Below the pieces are notes generated by a model. It saw only the letters and a program-made list of their open reading frames with translations. It had not been told where the DNA came from and made no database searches. Shown here piece after piece: positions 1-10,042 of a stretch of DNA of 64,000 nt (position 1 is the first letter of the stretch; each line of letters begins with the position of its first letter). The translations under genes and the position numbers were made by a program. Location of the stretch: assembly GCF_905147365.1 (NCBI RefSeq), contig NC_056425.1, positions 4,161,501-4,225,500 of the forward strand, in the 5' to 3' direction. The DNA comes from Aricia agestis. Taxonomy: Eukaryota > Arthropoda > Insecta > Lepidoptera > Lycaenidae.

Positions 1-2
1 CA

Positions 3-447
3 CTTTTTAATTGCGATAATTCAATACGTAAGTCACTGATCGTAGACTCTGATGCCTGCAATCTACCTCGAACTCCGGCCAGCTCCTCCTTCAGGAACCT
101 GAATTGTCCTTCAGTAGGCTGACGACGTCGACGTGGTCCAATGTGACGGGTGGCAGCTTGTGGAGCTCCTTTGCCACAAAAGCCGGCACCTCATCAGGAT
201 CCGTCTGCTTCAGCAGGGAGATGATGTCCTGCACGCTCCTTTCCGTTCCGTCTCTTCGTCGCGACGGCATATTCGCGCTCTGTCCGAGCGTCTCGTATAG
301 CAGCTGCTTGCCCTTGCAAATCTCCTCGCTGGAGAAGGAGGACTTGCAGATCTGCATGATGCTGACCTTGTCCATAGTGTCGATGGCATGCTGGATAAAC
401 GCCAGCAACTCGTTGGCCACGAGCGCCATGGTCACGTGCAGCGGCAA
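3..447 (-). pseudogene. Transposable-element ORF1-like fragment, frameshifted
   Basis: An open frame starts at the ATG complementary to 445-447 and runs 118 codons to a stop at 91-93. It is helical and charged and ends in a SLLKD segment. Immediately downstream a different frame continues as an obvious coiled coil (RFLKEELAGVRGRLQ and onward) to the window edge. At least one frameshift near position 105 therefore breaks a longer protein. I recognise this as the kind of N-terminal ORF1/gag-like protein repeated many times in lepidopteran genomes as part of a mobile element, but I cannot name the element. It is cut by the window edge. A decayed host gene is the alternative. Confidence 0.5.
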
Positions 448-559
448 TGTGCCGCGCGATTCGCATAAATATTACTTTTGCTGCGTGTGTAACGCGGAGC
501 ACGACCGGTCGCTAATTCGACGCATTACACACTCGATTATATATTTTAGCTTTTTGTGA

Positions 560-830
560 TGCATTTTGATCAAATGCTACCAAAAAGTAAGATTTTGCAA
601 CATAGTATACCACGGTTCCGAAGGTGCTGAACAGAACTTTGGACTACTCATACATACATGTTTGAGAGTTTCAGCGTTGTTTAAAGAAACAAACTGCTAT
701 GCGGATCACATTAATCATCATCATCATCACTACCATTAAAATATGCATCCTCACATTATGACCTTATTATTGGTACTTTTCATAGTCCTATAGCTGAAGA
801 CTGATGTTTTTTATGATTATTCTGTCATTT
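560..830. repeat. Dispersed repeat fragment, same family as the 35.7/38.8 kb inverted repeat
   Basis: The stretch contains the phrases gctaccaaaaagtaagattt, ggttccgaaggtgctga and the (atc)n block near 715-730. These recur in the same order at 36.1-36.4 kb, 38.2-38.5 kb and 34.0-34.1 kb. No coding potential is seen. It is an interspersed repeat of unknown class. Confidence 0.7.
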
Positions 831-835
831 GACAA

Positions 836-882
836 GCGATGTTTGCCGAATAGGCACCGGCAGCCTATTCGGCAAACATCGC
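836..882. repeat. Perfect 19-bp inverted repeat with 9-nt loop
   Basis: Left arm 836-854 starts gcgatgtttgccg and right arm 864-882 is its exact reverse complement. The loop is 855-863. Near-copies of the arm core (ttcggcaagctttgg, caccggcagcc) follow to about 935, so the block is a small cluster of related sub-repeats. Confidence 0.85.
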
Positions 883-1099
883 GTGACTTCGGCAAGCTTT
901 GGAAAACGGCACCGGCAGCCATTTCGGCAGCCGACAATATAAAAAGTCACGTTTCAGTCATCGTCGATGACTTGAAAATGACTTTTTATTGTTGTAAAGA
1001 CTATAATAGTTACCGAAAACATTTTATGAGTGAGTCAGCAATCACAAATAATAACTTCTTACTTACCGATGGTAAATCAAAACAGCCTTAATAGGTTTT

Positions 1100-1520
1100 A
1101 ATTGGGTATTATAAAGGTTTTAACCATTAAAGTTTTACCTCTGTATCAATTCTAGGATTTTAGATGAATTTATTTGGTTCAAAACTTTTCAGAGCCGGCA
1201 TATTCCTACAGTAAAGATTATTTTAGTTTTTTAAATTATTTTGGTTTTTTTCATTAATTTTAGTTTTGCAGTAAACAACTTCGTTCTACACTTGGCTGTG
1301 GCTTATGAGATTCGAGACATGATAATTGTCAACATTTTAAAATCCCTTGATACCAACGCTGGCAGCGATATTTTGGACCCATTGCTCCAATTTGCTCTCT
1401 CTTCCACTAATAACAATATAATTTAATCGTTCTTTAAAAGAAGGAATATTTCCACGTAATAGGAAATCTGCTTGAACAGTACCTACCCATACATAAAAAG
1501 GGTTTGCGTATGCAGGACAT
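1100..1520. other. AT-rich stretch, nothing recognised
   Basis: This stretch holds a 61-codon open frame at 1241-1426 with no recognisable domain and no gene-like context. No known repeat family of this window is seen. Confidence 0.5.
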
Positions 1521-1523
1521 AAG

Positions 1524-1990
1524 AAATTACAGACTACAGAGGTATCTCTATAGTCTATATTGAATGTACAGGTAAAAGTTCCCGAAAAAATTGTCTACAA
1601 TTATATTTCCCACCTTACATCGTTCCATACCCAAAGGTCGTTCGACTACTAACAACCTGGCTTGTATCTCTAGCTACATCTTAGAAAATATGGAAGGTAG
1701 TGTGGCAAATTGATTTAATCTACGCGGATTTTGCAGCAAAATGTTTGCGAAAGCCTTCGATCGTGTGGACCATGATATTCTTCTTCAGAAGCTACACGCT
1801 CTCGGCGTTCACGGAAACTTGTCGATGGATGAAATCATATCTGTCTAACCGATCTCAAGCTGTGGTCATGGGTGGCTACCGCTCGGATTACATTAGTGTT
1901 CCTACTGGCGTCCCTCAAGGTTCTCATTTGGGTCCACTCCTTTACAATGCATACTTGTTTTATACTCGTATAGGATCATACATTAAAAAA
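1524..1990 (+). pseudogene. Jockey/CR1-type LINE reverse transcriptase remnant
   Basis: Frame-by-frame reading recovers consecutive pieces of a non-LTR reverse transcriptase: GRSTTNNLACISSYILENME near 1637-1696, then YADF, then KAFDRVDHDILLQKLHALGV in another frame near 1755-1815, then WMKSYLSNRSQAVV and GVPQGSHLGPLLYN to about 1950. These correspond to the palm region up to the GVPQG block. The later Y/FxDD active-site block is absent. At least three frameshifts show it is dead. A 123-codon open frame at 1700-2071 covers only part of it. Confidence 0.75.
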
Positions 1991-2313
1991 GACACTCGCT
2001 CTAAGCGGGCCCCTAGGCGAGCAATTTTATTGTGCCATAACACGTATTGCGTAACATTATTGACCGTCTAGGGTTGATATTGAACACGGTGCGCCTTCAA
2101 TATCTAATTGTCAAATAAACTGTTCAATAAAATTGAAGCGTGATATTGCACTATACAATTTGTCGTCTAGGGGCCGGCTTAGACTAGTACTTCTATGATT
2201 TCTGTGAGAAAATGATAATCTTTTTTTGAAAGGCGAAGAACAGGCTTCCCAAAGTGTTCGCCGCGGCTCTGGTGCGGTCTAAGCGCGAGTGTTCCACAGA
2301 CTTGCAGTAAAGC

Positions 2314-2598
2314 AGCAAACTCCATACTTTATAGTAATAACATACAAGATGTTTGAACCCATCAAATGAGCCCGTCAAAATGAACAACTTTTTATATGAG
2401 AACAATGCTGGGAACTCAAAAAATCCGACTTCATACCCATACAAATTGCCGATCCGGGCATCCGTATCCAGGGTATGAAGACGACATTTTTTTTGAGTTC
2501 CCAGCATTGTTCTCATATAAAAAGTTGTTCATTTTGACGGGCTCATTTGATGGGTTCAAACATCTTGTATGTTATTACTATAAAGTATGGAGTTTGCT
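2314..2598. mobile_element. Foldback element, family FB-A (copy 1)
   Basis: Two arms of about 110 bp (2314 to about 2425 and about 2490 to 2598) are near-perfect reverse complements. Outer ends read agcaaactccatac / gtatggagtttgct. Inner parts carry tgagaacaatgctgggaact and its complement. The loop holds a cataccc/gggtatg sub-palindrome. A partial extra end (gttgttcattttgacggc) follows at 2604-2640. The same arms occur at 5.8-6.05 kb and 63.1-63.24 kb. No coding sequence is present, so it is non-autonomous. Confidence 0.85.
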
Positions 2599-2954
2599 TA
2601 TGGAGTTGTTCATTTTGACGGCCTCATTTGATGATTTCAAGGATAACGGAAGGACTTGTAGACATTTGGCGAAAACACAGGTATGCTAGCAGGATGTGTC
2701 TATGGTGCTGGTTTATAATGGTATAAGATTAGTTAGTGTGCTGTTAGATCACTGCCACTCTGTTTTACCAAACCCTTGGCCATCCTAACACACTGCATCA
2801 TTTACTTCGTAGTTCGTAATACTGTGTAGTATAGAGATAGCCTGTATATTTATAGGTACTTGGCCCTCTGTATTCCTAAAAGATTCCCAACTGTCTATAT
2901 ATGCCACCAACCACTGTCTATAAAAACTACCTTAGATACATAACATCAAATTAT

Positions 2955-3120
2955 TTTACATAAGACGTTCCGCGCGGCTTCGGCCGAATAAATTAGTAAT
3001 TTTACGGAAACCGTACATTTTCCCACAAAAATAGCCTTTACGTGATCTACTCTATATCTGTGCCAAATAACTTAAAAATTCATCCAGTAGTTCGTGAGAT
3101 AAGCGCCTTCAAATAATTTT
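2955..3120. repeat. Dispersed repeat fragment of the cgcgcggcttcg type
   Basis: The phrases gttccgcgcggcttcg, gaaaccgtacattttccca and agttcgtgagataagcgcc match the outer ends of the 35.7 and 38.8 kb inverted-repeat arms. The fragment is truncated and non-coding. Confidence 0.65.
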
Positions 3121-3192
3121 CCCGGTTTTTTTCTCATTTTCCTCTGTTTCTTCGCTTCTGTTGGTCGTAGAGTGATCATTCATCATCATCAT

Positions 3193-3724
3193 AATATCTA
3201 TAATATCTATGGACGCTTCACACCACGTCAGTCTAGCCCCGTGCTAAGTACCTAAAGCACTTGTGTTACGGGTACCAGACAACGGAAATATATTTAATAC
3301 TTTTATATTATACATATATTTAAGATTTTTTTATATAATACATACAGGGTGTAACAAAAACAAGTGATAATACTTTAGGGTGTGTACGTGTTCCCTGTAG
3401 AGATTTCACTGTGTAAGTAGCAGCGCTGAAAGACCAAAATTTTTTTTCACTTTTGTATGGGCAAGGGTCCGAGCGTCACGAGTTTCCCCATACAAAAGTG
3501 AAAAAAATTTTTGGTCTTTCAGCGCTGCTACTTTCACAGTGAACTCTCTACAGGGAACACGTACACACCCTAAATTATTATCACTTGTCTTTGTTATACC
3601 CTGTATATTTAATACACATCTAAGACCTAGGAACATTGAAAATTTTTTGTTCCGTCGGCGGGATTCGAACCCGCGACCCCCGGCTTACGCTACCGATGCG
3701 CCACCAACTGAGCCACAGAGGTGG
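3193..3724 (-). mobile_element. tRNA-derived SINE (SINE-1, copy 1), interrupted by FB-B
   Basis: Read on the minus strand, the head is tRNA-like: an A-box-like tggctcagttgg (complement of 3704-3715) and a B-box gggttcgaatccc (complement of 3660-3672). The body then runs to an atatctat tail near 3195. The same body is uninterrupted at 26.65-26.91 kb and 39.0-39.27 kb. Here it is split at 3345-3603 by an FB-B element. It is a polymerase III-type retroposon, not a tRNA gene: the cloverleaf does not close. Confidence 0.85.
3345..3603. mobile_element. Foldback element, family FB-B (copy 1), nested in SINE-1
   Basis: The ends read cagggtgtaacaaaa and, with slight divergence, its reverse complement. 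The arms are over 100 bp and meet in a short centre near 3470, around gggtccgagcg. TA dinucleotides flank both ends, consistent with a 2-bp TA target duplication (Tc1/mariner-like). It has no coding capacity. Further copies lie at 43887-44145, 45213-45384 and 47423-52129 (the last split by an LTR element). Confidence 0.85.
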
Positions 3725-3779
3725 GCAATCACTACCATAAACCATTGAACCATGCATCGTCCCATTATGACCCTATTAT

Positions 3780-3905
3780 TCTAATTCTAGTCTCGAAATA
3801 ATTATTCGTAGAAGTCGGGAAGGTTTATAATAGGAGGGAAGTGGAGGGAGTGGGAAAAGGGAAATACGAAGTTCACCTGGTCATCTATATAATCATGGTA
3901 CCTTG
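3780..3905. repeat. Helitron-like repeat fragment
   Basis: The phrases attattcgtagaagtc, gggaaggttt and acgaagttcacc also occur together at 53.35-53.41 kb, where they lie just before a gggacagctag end. The fragment is degenerate and non-coding. Confidence 0.5.
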
Positions 3906-3957
3906 TCCGTTTAGCAATACTCCTGTACATACAGGGTGCAATGACTAGCTATACTCA

Positions 3958-3995
3958 AGTATTAAAAAAAATATATATATATTTTTTTTAATACT
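3958..3995. repeat. Perfect 38-bp AT palindrome
   Basis: Agtatt, eight A, a (TA) core, eight T and aatact form a perfect loopless palindrome about 250 bp beyond the 3' end of gene A. Confidence 0.8.
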
Positions 3996-4197
3996 GTATG
4001 CTATAGTTTTAACTTTTAAGTCAATCTTAATCATATACGCGTCTCTCCAAAATTCATTAAATATTATGTTTCAGCACTATAGGTCTATTGTAAAAAAATA
4101 TTACAACATATTGAATTTCTTTTGTATATGACTGTTTGATGCCAAAATAAATGAAAAAAAAAAATAAAAAAAAATAAAAGAGGCTTCATAACTGTGA

Positions 4198-4203
4198 TTT
4201 ATT
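4198..4203 (-). terminator. Poly(A) signal of gene A
   Basis: AATAAA on the minus strand (tttatt on the plus strand) lies about 43 bp after the gene A stop codon, a normal distance for a 3' end. Confidence 0.7.
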
Positions 4204-4245
4204 AAAGTATTTTATAACTAAGGTTCCTCATGTCCATTACGCTAT

Positions 4246-5175
4246 TTACTGGGCAATAACAGCGGGGATGGGGAAGATGGGGTTGATGACAACGGGCTCG
4301 GGCACGATCTCGCTCTCGGGGAAGAGCTCAGGGACAACGACGACGGGCTCGGGCACGATGGCGGGCTCGGGCACGATCTCGGGGGCAACGACGACGGGCT
4401 CCGGCACGATCACCTCGGGGGCCACGATGACGGGCTCCGGCACGATCACCTCGGGGGCCACGATGACGGGCTCCGGCACGATAACCTCGGGGGCCACGAT
4501 GACGGGCTCCGGCACGATGGCGGGCTCGGGCACGACTATAACGGGCTCAGGGACGATGACGGGCTCGGGCACGATCACCTCGGGGGTCTGGGCCGGAATG
4601 GGCCTGTCGATGGAGGCCGGGCTCTCCTCCACGACGACGGGGCTGGCGGAAACGCCGGAGCCGGCGACGTTGATGATGATTTGGACGAGGGGAGAGCTAG
4701 CGACTGCGGCGGGAGCGGCTTCCTCGACGACGGCGGGGCTAACGGAGATGGGCTGGTATTCCTCAACGATAGCGGGGCCAATGGCGATGGGTTGGTAGTT
4801 GTCAACGATAGCGGGGCCAACGGCGATGGGCTGGTAGTTGTCAACGATAGCGGGGCCAACGGCGATGGGCTGGTAGTTGTCAACGATAGCGGGGCCAATG
4901 ACGATGGGCTGGTAGTTGTCAACGATAGCGGGGCCAACTGCGATGGGTTGGTAGTTGTCAACAATAGCGGGGCCAACAGAGATGGGCTGGTATTGGTCGA
5001 CGATAGCGGGGCCAACGGAGATGGGCTGGTAATTGTCGACAAGAGCGGGTCCAACGGCAATCTCTTGGACGGCGGCGGATTCAACGTCGACGAGAGCTGG
5101 TCCGATGGCGATGTTGCGGGCCGGGCCAGCCACGGCCACGGCGATCACGGCGGCTACAGTCAACAGAAATTTCAT
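4246..5175 (-). CDS. Secreted 13-residue-repeat protein A
   Basis: This is a 309-residue secreted repeat protein of unknown function. Residues 1-16 (MKFLLTVAAVIAVAVA) are a clear signal peptide. About nine 13-residue units of the form PIxVGPAIVDNYQ fill roughly residues 35-150. An SPLVQIIINV motif lies near 160, and the C-terminal third is a run of Pro-Glu-Pro-Val-Ile-Val units ending FPIPAVIAQ, unlike the PEELN tail of its paralogues. There is no Cys, and the one internal Arg after the N-terminus is followed by Pro. The ATG lies five bases after a splice acceptor (ttatttttcag), so the whole protein sits in exon 2. Such proteins are often named by composition (calphotin-like, mantle-protein-like); that naming is recollection, not evidence of function. 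Confidence 0.85.
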   Translation of the reverse strand: MKFLLTVAAVIAVAVAGPARNIAIGPALVDVESAAVQEIAVGPALVDNYQPISVGPAIVDQYQPISVGPAIVDNYQPIAVGPAIVDNYQPIVIGPAIVDNYQPIAVGPAIVDNYQPIAVGPAIVDNYQPIAIGPAIVEEYQPISVSPAVVEEAAPAAVASSPLVQIIINVAGSGVSASPVVVEESPASIDRPIPAQTPEVIVPEPVIVPEPVIVVPEPAIVPEPVIVAPEVIVPEPVIVAPEVIVPEPVIVAPEVIVPEPVVVAPEIVPEPAIVPEPVVVVPELFPESEIVPEPVVINPIFPIPAVIAQ

Positions 5176-5179
5176 ATTT

Positions 5180-5547
5180 CTGAAAAATAAATACCAAAGG
5201 TTTAGTGGAAAACCAATACTAGGGACTGGGGCATTCTAATAACTACGAGGTTAGAGGAAATGACAACATGATAATGATTTAAGATGAAGGTTGAAGAGAA
5301 AGAGATGAGACGAATATCCACATAATGTTACGATACTAATGACACTAGATTAAGATTTCCTATTAATCTATGATTATGTACTTAATAAGAATCAAAGGAT
5401 AAATAACTAGGCTCTAGAGACTAGATTTAATTAGCTCTAATAAATACTATGATTTTGAAGGATTAAAATACTCACAATTTGTTTTTGCTTTGATCACAAA
5501 GTATGGCAAAATGATGCAAAAACTGTTGTTATATACTTTGTTTTATC
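5180..5547 (-). promoter_or_regulatory. Gene A promoter, non-coding exon 1 and intron
   Basis: On the minus strand a GATAA (5547-5543) is followed 7 bases later by TATATAA (5535-5529). A possible initiator TCATT sits at 5514-5510. A short untranslated exon ends at 5476 before the donor gtgagt, and the intron runs 5475-5180 to a cag acceptor. The arrangement matches the other five genes. The transcription start is inferred, not proven. Confidence 0.7.
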
Positions 5548-5812
5548 AGAGATAAACAACGATGGCGAAAATGAGGTTTGATTAGTATTTTTTTATTGAA
5601 CCTCAATAAATGATACTGAGTACGTGATTACTGATTAGTCTCGGTAAGACTTTGTGTATTGGTCCATTTACTCATAAGTCATGAGTATTGCACGTGTGTA
5701 ATCCACGCAAGGAGGTATTTTCACCTAGTACTTAGTAGTCACCATTAATCATCAAGACTAAAAGGCACTAAGTACTTCTTAGTACCTTCTAGTCTTGACT
5801 CTTGATATATAG

Positions 5813-6055
5813 GTTGTTAAGTTTAACACGGTTATCCTTGAAACCATCAAACGAGCCCGTCAAAATGAACACCTTTTTCTATGAGAACAATGCTGGGAAC
5901 TCAATTAGATGCAAATTGCCCGGATCGGCAATGGTTTGGGTATGAAGACAGATTTTTTTGAGTTCCCAGCATTGTTCTCATAGAAAAAGTTGTCCATTTT
6001 GACGGGCTCATTTGATGGTTTAAGAATAACAGTGTTAAACCTAACACCCTGTATA
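5813..6055. mobile_element. Foldback element FB-A (copy 2), in the gene A upstream flank
   Basis: Inverted arms carry gaaaccatcaaacgagcc, gagaacaatgctgggaact and their complements, with a loop containing a gcccggatcggc core. The outer ends read gttaagtttaacac / gtgttaaacctaac. It ends close to an acaccctgtataat sequence. It is non-coding and lies about 300 bp upstream of the gene A promoter. Confidence 0.85.
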
Positions 6056-6059
6056 ATAT

Positions 6060-7140
6060 AATAGTAGGTGTTAGTCCACAATCAATGATAGTATGATTTC
6101 CTAAATCTAATCATCTTCGAAACTTTCTTTTTTAATTTTCTGATAACGTAGTCCAAATTAACATTATGGCGTCTTAAAATAACACATAAAGGAAATGATT
6201 AGGTGCATATCACTAAGCAAGTGTATTTTGATAAAGCTAGGGGATTAAGATTTGGTAAAGTTCCAATCTGATCATATCATACATCTATCTGTACTGGCTT
6301 ACCTTAGCTTTCTACTTTTACACCAGGTTCATTAGTAGGTTAACATGCAACAAATAAAAAAGTAAAAAAAATAAAAAAAGTTTATTTCAGGTTTTTTAAT
6401 CCATATTTTGTAAGTAAACAATAAACCTAAAATAGTTACAAAAATCGATTAGTTTAAGTATTTGCCACCTTCTGGCGCTCCGGGCACATGCACATGGCCC
6501 CGCGTGCGGAACATCGGCGATGCTATGCGACGTCGCAGTACGGTGTGAAAACCGTCTGTGAGGGCGTGCGCAAACAATATCGCCGATGCACTACACCGGC
6601 CACCACCACCAACACCCTGAAAGCATTATTATATTTTACTTAATAACTAAACGTTTCTATAATAAGCTATTAAATTCATCCGTTTCTCTAAACAAGGATA
6701 CATATATCAATTTTAAAGCATTGTTAAATCATAGTCCTATGCAATTTGCTTTTGCACCAAGCCTTTTTATATCTTCGGCTTTGTAACATAATTCTCTATG
6801 CTTTGTCATAAGGTCTATTGACATTTGACTATGGACTTTTGGATAATGATTGTTTATGGTACGATTTCGTCAACGTTGCAGTTTATTACGTCATCAAATC
6901 TATCATCATCATCATCCTCATCGTTGTCACTATCACAACAAGTTGGACTGCCACCGGTTAAGCTGCCGCCGATTAAGCACGACAAAAATCCCGGACATTT
7001 GGCAGAAATAAGAAATGTGATTATACACCGGCCACTTCTCAAAAAGTTGTTTTGGGATCAATTATTTAAATCCAGTCTTCCCTTTCTCCACTAAAATGTA
7101 TATTATTTTATATACGACAGTATATATTAAGTCTATGATT
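6060..7140. other. Intergenic, no gene recognised
   Basis: This stretch is AT-rich except for a short GC-rich patch at 6470-6600. The open frames at 6586-6786 and 6825-7094 are low-complexity (Ser/Thr runs from a cat/atc microsatellite near 6900) with no domain or splice context. Confidence 0.5.
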
Positions 7141-7145
7141 TTATA

Positions 7146-7258
7146 TGACAAAATTCGTTATCAAAATGTATGCGGTTCGACATAAGTTATCGCTAAATGA
7201 CATTTCGCTTGCGAAGACTAATGTCAAATTCCATACATTTTGATAACGAATTTCGTCA
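7146..7258. repeat. Small foldback repeat
   Basis: Near-perfect inverted arms of about 27 bp lie at 7146-7172 (tgacaaaattcgttatcaaa) and 7232-7258, with a 59-nt centre. It is probably a tiny non-autonomous element. Confidence 0.75.
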
Positions 7259-7499
7259 TCGTTTTTAACGAAAGGGACTTTGGATACAGCCCCAGAGTCA
7301 CTGACCTCCAATAATGGAGATCAGTGCCCAGCGTAGTTTGATCGAGTTATAATATGTCAAACTCAGCCGACAGATCACGACCTACATTGAATTGACATAA
7401 TCCAACCAAATGACGTAGGTCCGTCAACTTCCTATGAATCAATTTCTTCGAGGGCTCAAATTGTAATGTACCATCAAAGATTTAGAAATACCACGTTCT

Positions 7500-7690
7500 C
7501 CCCTACCCTATTCTCTTCCCTACCCTCCCCTATTCCCTTCCCTTCCCTACCCTCCCCTATTATTCTATTCCCTCTTAAAAGGTAGGCAACGCACCTGCAG
7601 CTCTTCTGATGCTGCGAGTGTCCATGGGCGACGGAAGTTGCTTTCCATCAGGTGACCCGTGTGCTCGTTTGCCCCCTCATTTAAAAAAAA
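7500..7690 (-). repeat. Dispersed repeat Rep-D (pyrimidine/purine-tract type), partial
   Basis: A ccctaccctcccctattccc tract is followed by aaggtaggcaacgcacctgc, gatgctgcgagtgtccatgg and gcaagcgagcac-type sequence. The same order appears at 31.54-31.88 kb, and the reverse complement at 21.6, 36.99-37.34 and 46.31-46.65 kb. It ends in an A-rich tail at 7681-7692. Confidence 0.75.
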
Positions 7691-7699
7691 AAACATCAA

Positions 7700-8200
7700 A
7701 GAACTTTATCGAGGCTAACGTTACATTACAGATCAAAAGGAACCAAATTTAAAACGGTAATAATATGGGAGTTACGATTCCTTAGTTTTTATTATTCGTA
7801 GGTTAGTCGTGATCTGTCGGCTGAGTTTAACGCGATCAAATTACATAGGTCTCTCCATGACTCAACTTCCCTGGTAGTACCCAGGGGTTAGGTATAAGAT
7901 AACTTACTACTTCTGTGTTTCAAAGTTATCTTGAAATTTATCGAAGCTGTAAAGATATTGTATCTACAGTTATATGGAAGTAATTTTCGTAGTTTAAAAC
8001 ATTAAAATTTTATTACCGACGATATGAAATTATTTTATTGTGTTACGTATGTAAAATTGTTTAATAGACGAAATAGTTTTGTTATCTTTGTTTTTGCTAG
8101 CAGATACTGTAATGTAGGGCTTTTCCTAGTATAGTGGTTTGTTTGAAAAATAACCTGCAATTCCAAATTTGTTTTTAGAATTTAAGTAATTCTACACTAA
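7700..8200. other. Intergenic, repeat fragments only
   Basis: 7800-7870 (gtgatctgtcggctgagttt) is a diverged inverted counterpart of 7330-7400. Nothing else is recognised. Confidence 0.45.
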
Positions 8201-8274
8201 AACTATCTGCTCATACAGTGGCTATTGTGGCTCGTGAAGACCAAATTATTATCTCTGCTATCTCAAAAAAGCGT

Positions 8275-8610
8275 CCGTGAGAGCGTCCGTGGCCTAATGG
8301 GTAGATCTTTGGTTCGCACTCGTGGAGGGTGCAGCCGGGACCCGGGTGGAGGCGTGTACCAACTACCAATGAGACATTTTCTGATCTCAAGTAGGTACAT
8401 AATACGGACGCTCGTACGGTGAAGGAAAACATCGTGAGGAAACCCGCACATAGTTGGTCCCAGACGAATTGACTAGTTATTTCCTCTGGACTAGGCCGAC
8501 AATGTTGCAAGAATGTCGTATGTGCTTACGGACGGACGGGCATTTAAATCCTGTCCCAGGCACTACAGTATTTGAGGAGTGGTTACTTCGCTCTGAAAAT
8601 ACTGCATAAA
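8275..8610 (+). mobile_element. tRNA-derived SINE (second family, SINE-2)
   Basis: It starts with a tRNA-like head: A-box-like gtggcctaatgggtag (8288-8303) and B-box-like ggttcgcactcg (8310-8321). The body contains aggaaacccgcacatagttg. A short piece of the same body recurs at 18285-18320. No cloverleaf closes, so it is a retroposon rather than a tRNA gene. Confidence 0.65.
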
Positions 8611-8766
8611 TCATCCACAATGGATGCAAAGGCCTAGTATTATCTCAAAAACTGCATTCCATAAATGGAAAATTAAATTAGAGTAATTTATAAATGACTC
8701 GCAAATCGCACTAATGCATATCAAAATACACTCAATAAATGGATGAACCAAATCTGATGTTGTATA

Positions 8767-8842
8767 GATAACTTTTTGATATAAAAAGTTGATGCAACTG
8801 ACTTCATTTAGTGCAACTTCCAAATTACACAAACATGTAAGT
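8767..8842 (+). promoter_or_regulatory. Predicted gene B promoter and non-coding exon 1
   Basis: Tgtatagataac (GATAA 8767-8771) precedes TATAAAA (8780-8786) by 8 bases. The same twelve-base phrase precedes the TATA box of genes C, D and E. A donor gtaagt lies at 8837, 56 bases after the TATA start; the other five genes have 50-59. I therefore place exon 1 at about 8805-8836 and the intron at 8837-10038. The intron is unusually long because mobile DNA fills it. This rests on position and motif only. Confidence 0.6.
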
Positions 8843-9104
8843 ACCAAAACAAACATAATATTATTATCGTTCAACATCTTCTATTTGGGTATCGGTTAAA
8901 AATCTTAACCTAAGTAATTAATCTTTAAATGATGTAGAAGGAAGTAGTTTCTCTATTTCTTTACTTACTTATTTTAAAATACATCGTAACTTAACGGATT
9001 TTAAGTAGTTTCTGGCGTTGAGTTCCCAACCTAATTCAAGATTAAAGAGTACAATTACAATTGTAATTGCAGTACAAGCTTTAAAAAACGTATAGTGAGT
9101 GTTT

Positions 9105-9750
9105 CGTCCAAATTAGTTCTGGAATGCATTGAGATGTTAAACATGCTAGGAAGGAACAACAACATCCGCCTAGTATGGGTCCCGGGCCACAGCAACGTCC
9201 CCGGCAATGAAACCGCTGACGAACTGGCTAGGCTTGGGGCCGAGAGTCTCCAGAACCAGTCTGTGGTATAACTCCCAGTACCACAAAGCAAGTGCTCAAG
9301 GAATGGGGTCACAGACTATGCAAGAAGCAATGGGCTGAGACCCCTGGCCTTGAACACTCCAAGGCACTAATTCCTGACTTCAACAAGAAACAATCAGAAT
9401 TAGTACTCACCTTGGGTAGGAACCAATTAAGAATCCTTACCAGAAGCCTAACTGGGCACTGCAAGCTCAACAAACACCTAAACAGAATGGGTTTTTGTAG
9501 CATAACGACTTGCAGATTCTGTGAGGAGGAGGATGAAACACCTATTCACCTTCTCCTTGACTACCTTGGTCGCCAAGAATACTCGTCCACAGAGGAATTT
9601 CGTGGCACCAACCCCAACCATATCGTTCAATTTATGAGCAGTATTGGGTTGGGGATGATACTCTAGTGCGAAGGAGTCACAATAGATCCTCATGGGTCGC
9701 AGTGACGTCAGGGCTACAGCGACCTGCCTTCTTTAAAAAAAAAAAAAGAG
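9105..9750 (+). pseudogene. LINE ORF2 C-terminal remnant (RNase H and zinc-knuckle end) with poly(A)
   Basis: The first frame reads an RNase H segment (WVPGHSNVPGNETADELA near 9173-9226) ending at a TAA (9268-9270). A second frame from about 9285 reads KEWGHRLCKKQW and then CRFCEEEDETPIH, a Cys/His cluster typical of the ORF2 end, to a stop at 9664-9666. A short deletion follows the Cys/His cluster relative to the 13.2-14.5 kb copy. An A13 tail follows at 9734-9748. It is 5'-truncated, retroposed and dead, and sits inside the predicted intron of gene B. Confidence 0.8.
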
Positions 9751-9755
9751 TGTTG

Positions 9756-9976
9756 CAAAGTGCGCCTACCGGGCAAGTGCGCCATATTATAGGATTGGAG
9801 ATCTCCAATCCGCAGTATGGAATTATAGCTATATTATTTAATAATAATAGCGTGGTTGCCGGGTAGGCGCACTTGTGGGAAGCGCACTTGCCGGGTAGGC
9901 GCACTTGCCGGGTAGGCGCACTTGCCGGGTAGGCGCACTTGCCGGGTAGTCGCACTTGCCGGGTAGGCGCACTTTG
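9756..9976. mobile_element. Small foldback element with 17-bp minisatellite arm
   Basis: The ends caaagtgcgcctacc and ggtaggcgcactttg are inverted. The right half is about five tandem copies of a 17-bp unit (gcgcacttgccgggtag). The left end has a single inverted copy. The core contains a perfect 20-bp palindrome at 9792-9811 (ggattggagatctccaatcc). It lies in the gene B intron, about 60 bp from the acceptor. Confidence 0.7.
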
Positions 9977-10042
9977 TCACACTCACTATACCATATTTTA
10001 TTAAAATTAAAGATTTTTATTGAGGATTGGTTTTTCAGTAAA

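Noticed and set aside
3650..3722. Possible tRNA gene (B-box gggttcgaatccc on the minus strand), also at 25.2, 26.85 and 39.2 kb
   Set aside because: A cloverleaf does not close, and the same head is followed by the same non-tRNA body each time. These are SINEs.
6825..7094. Frame with a Ser-rich run
   Set aside because: It encodes a trinucleotide microsatellite and has no splice or promoter support.
9956..10042. Upstream in-frame ATG for gene B giving a 29-residue N-terminal extension
   Set aside because: It lies in the foldback element and intron, before the acceptor at 10037-10038; the signal peptide begins at 10043. The same logic rejects the upstream start of gene F at 62620.
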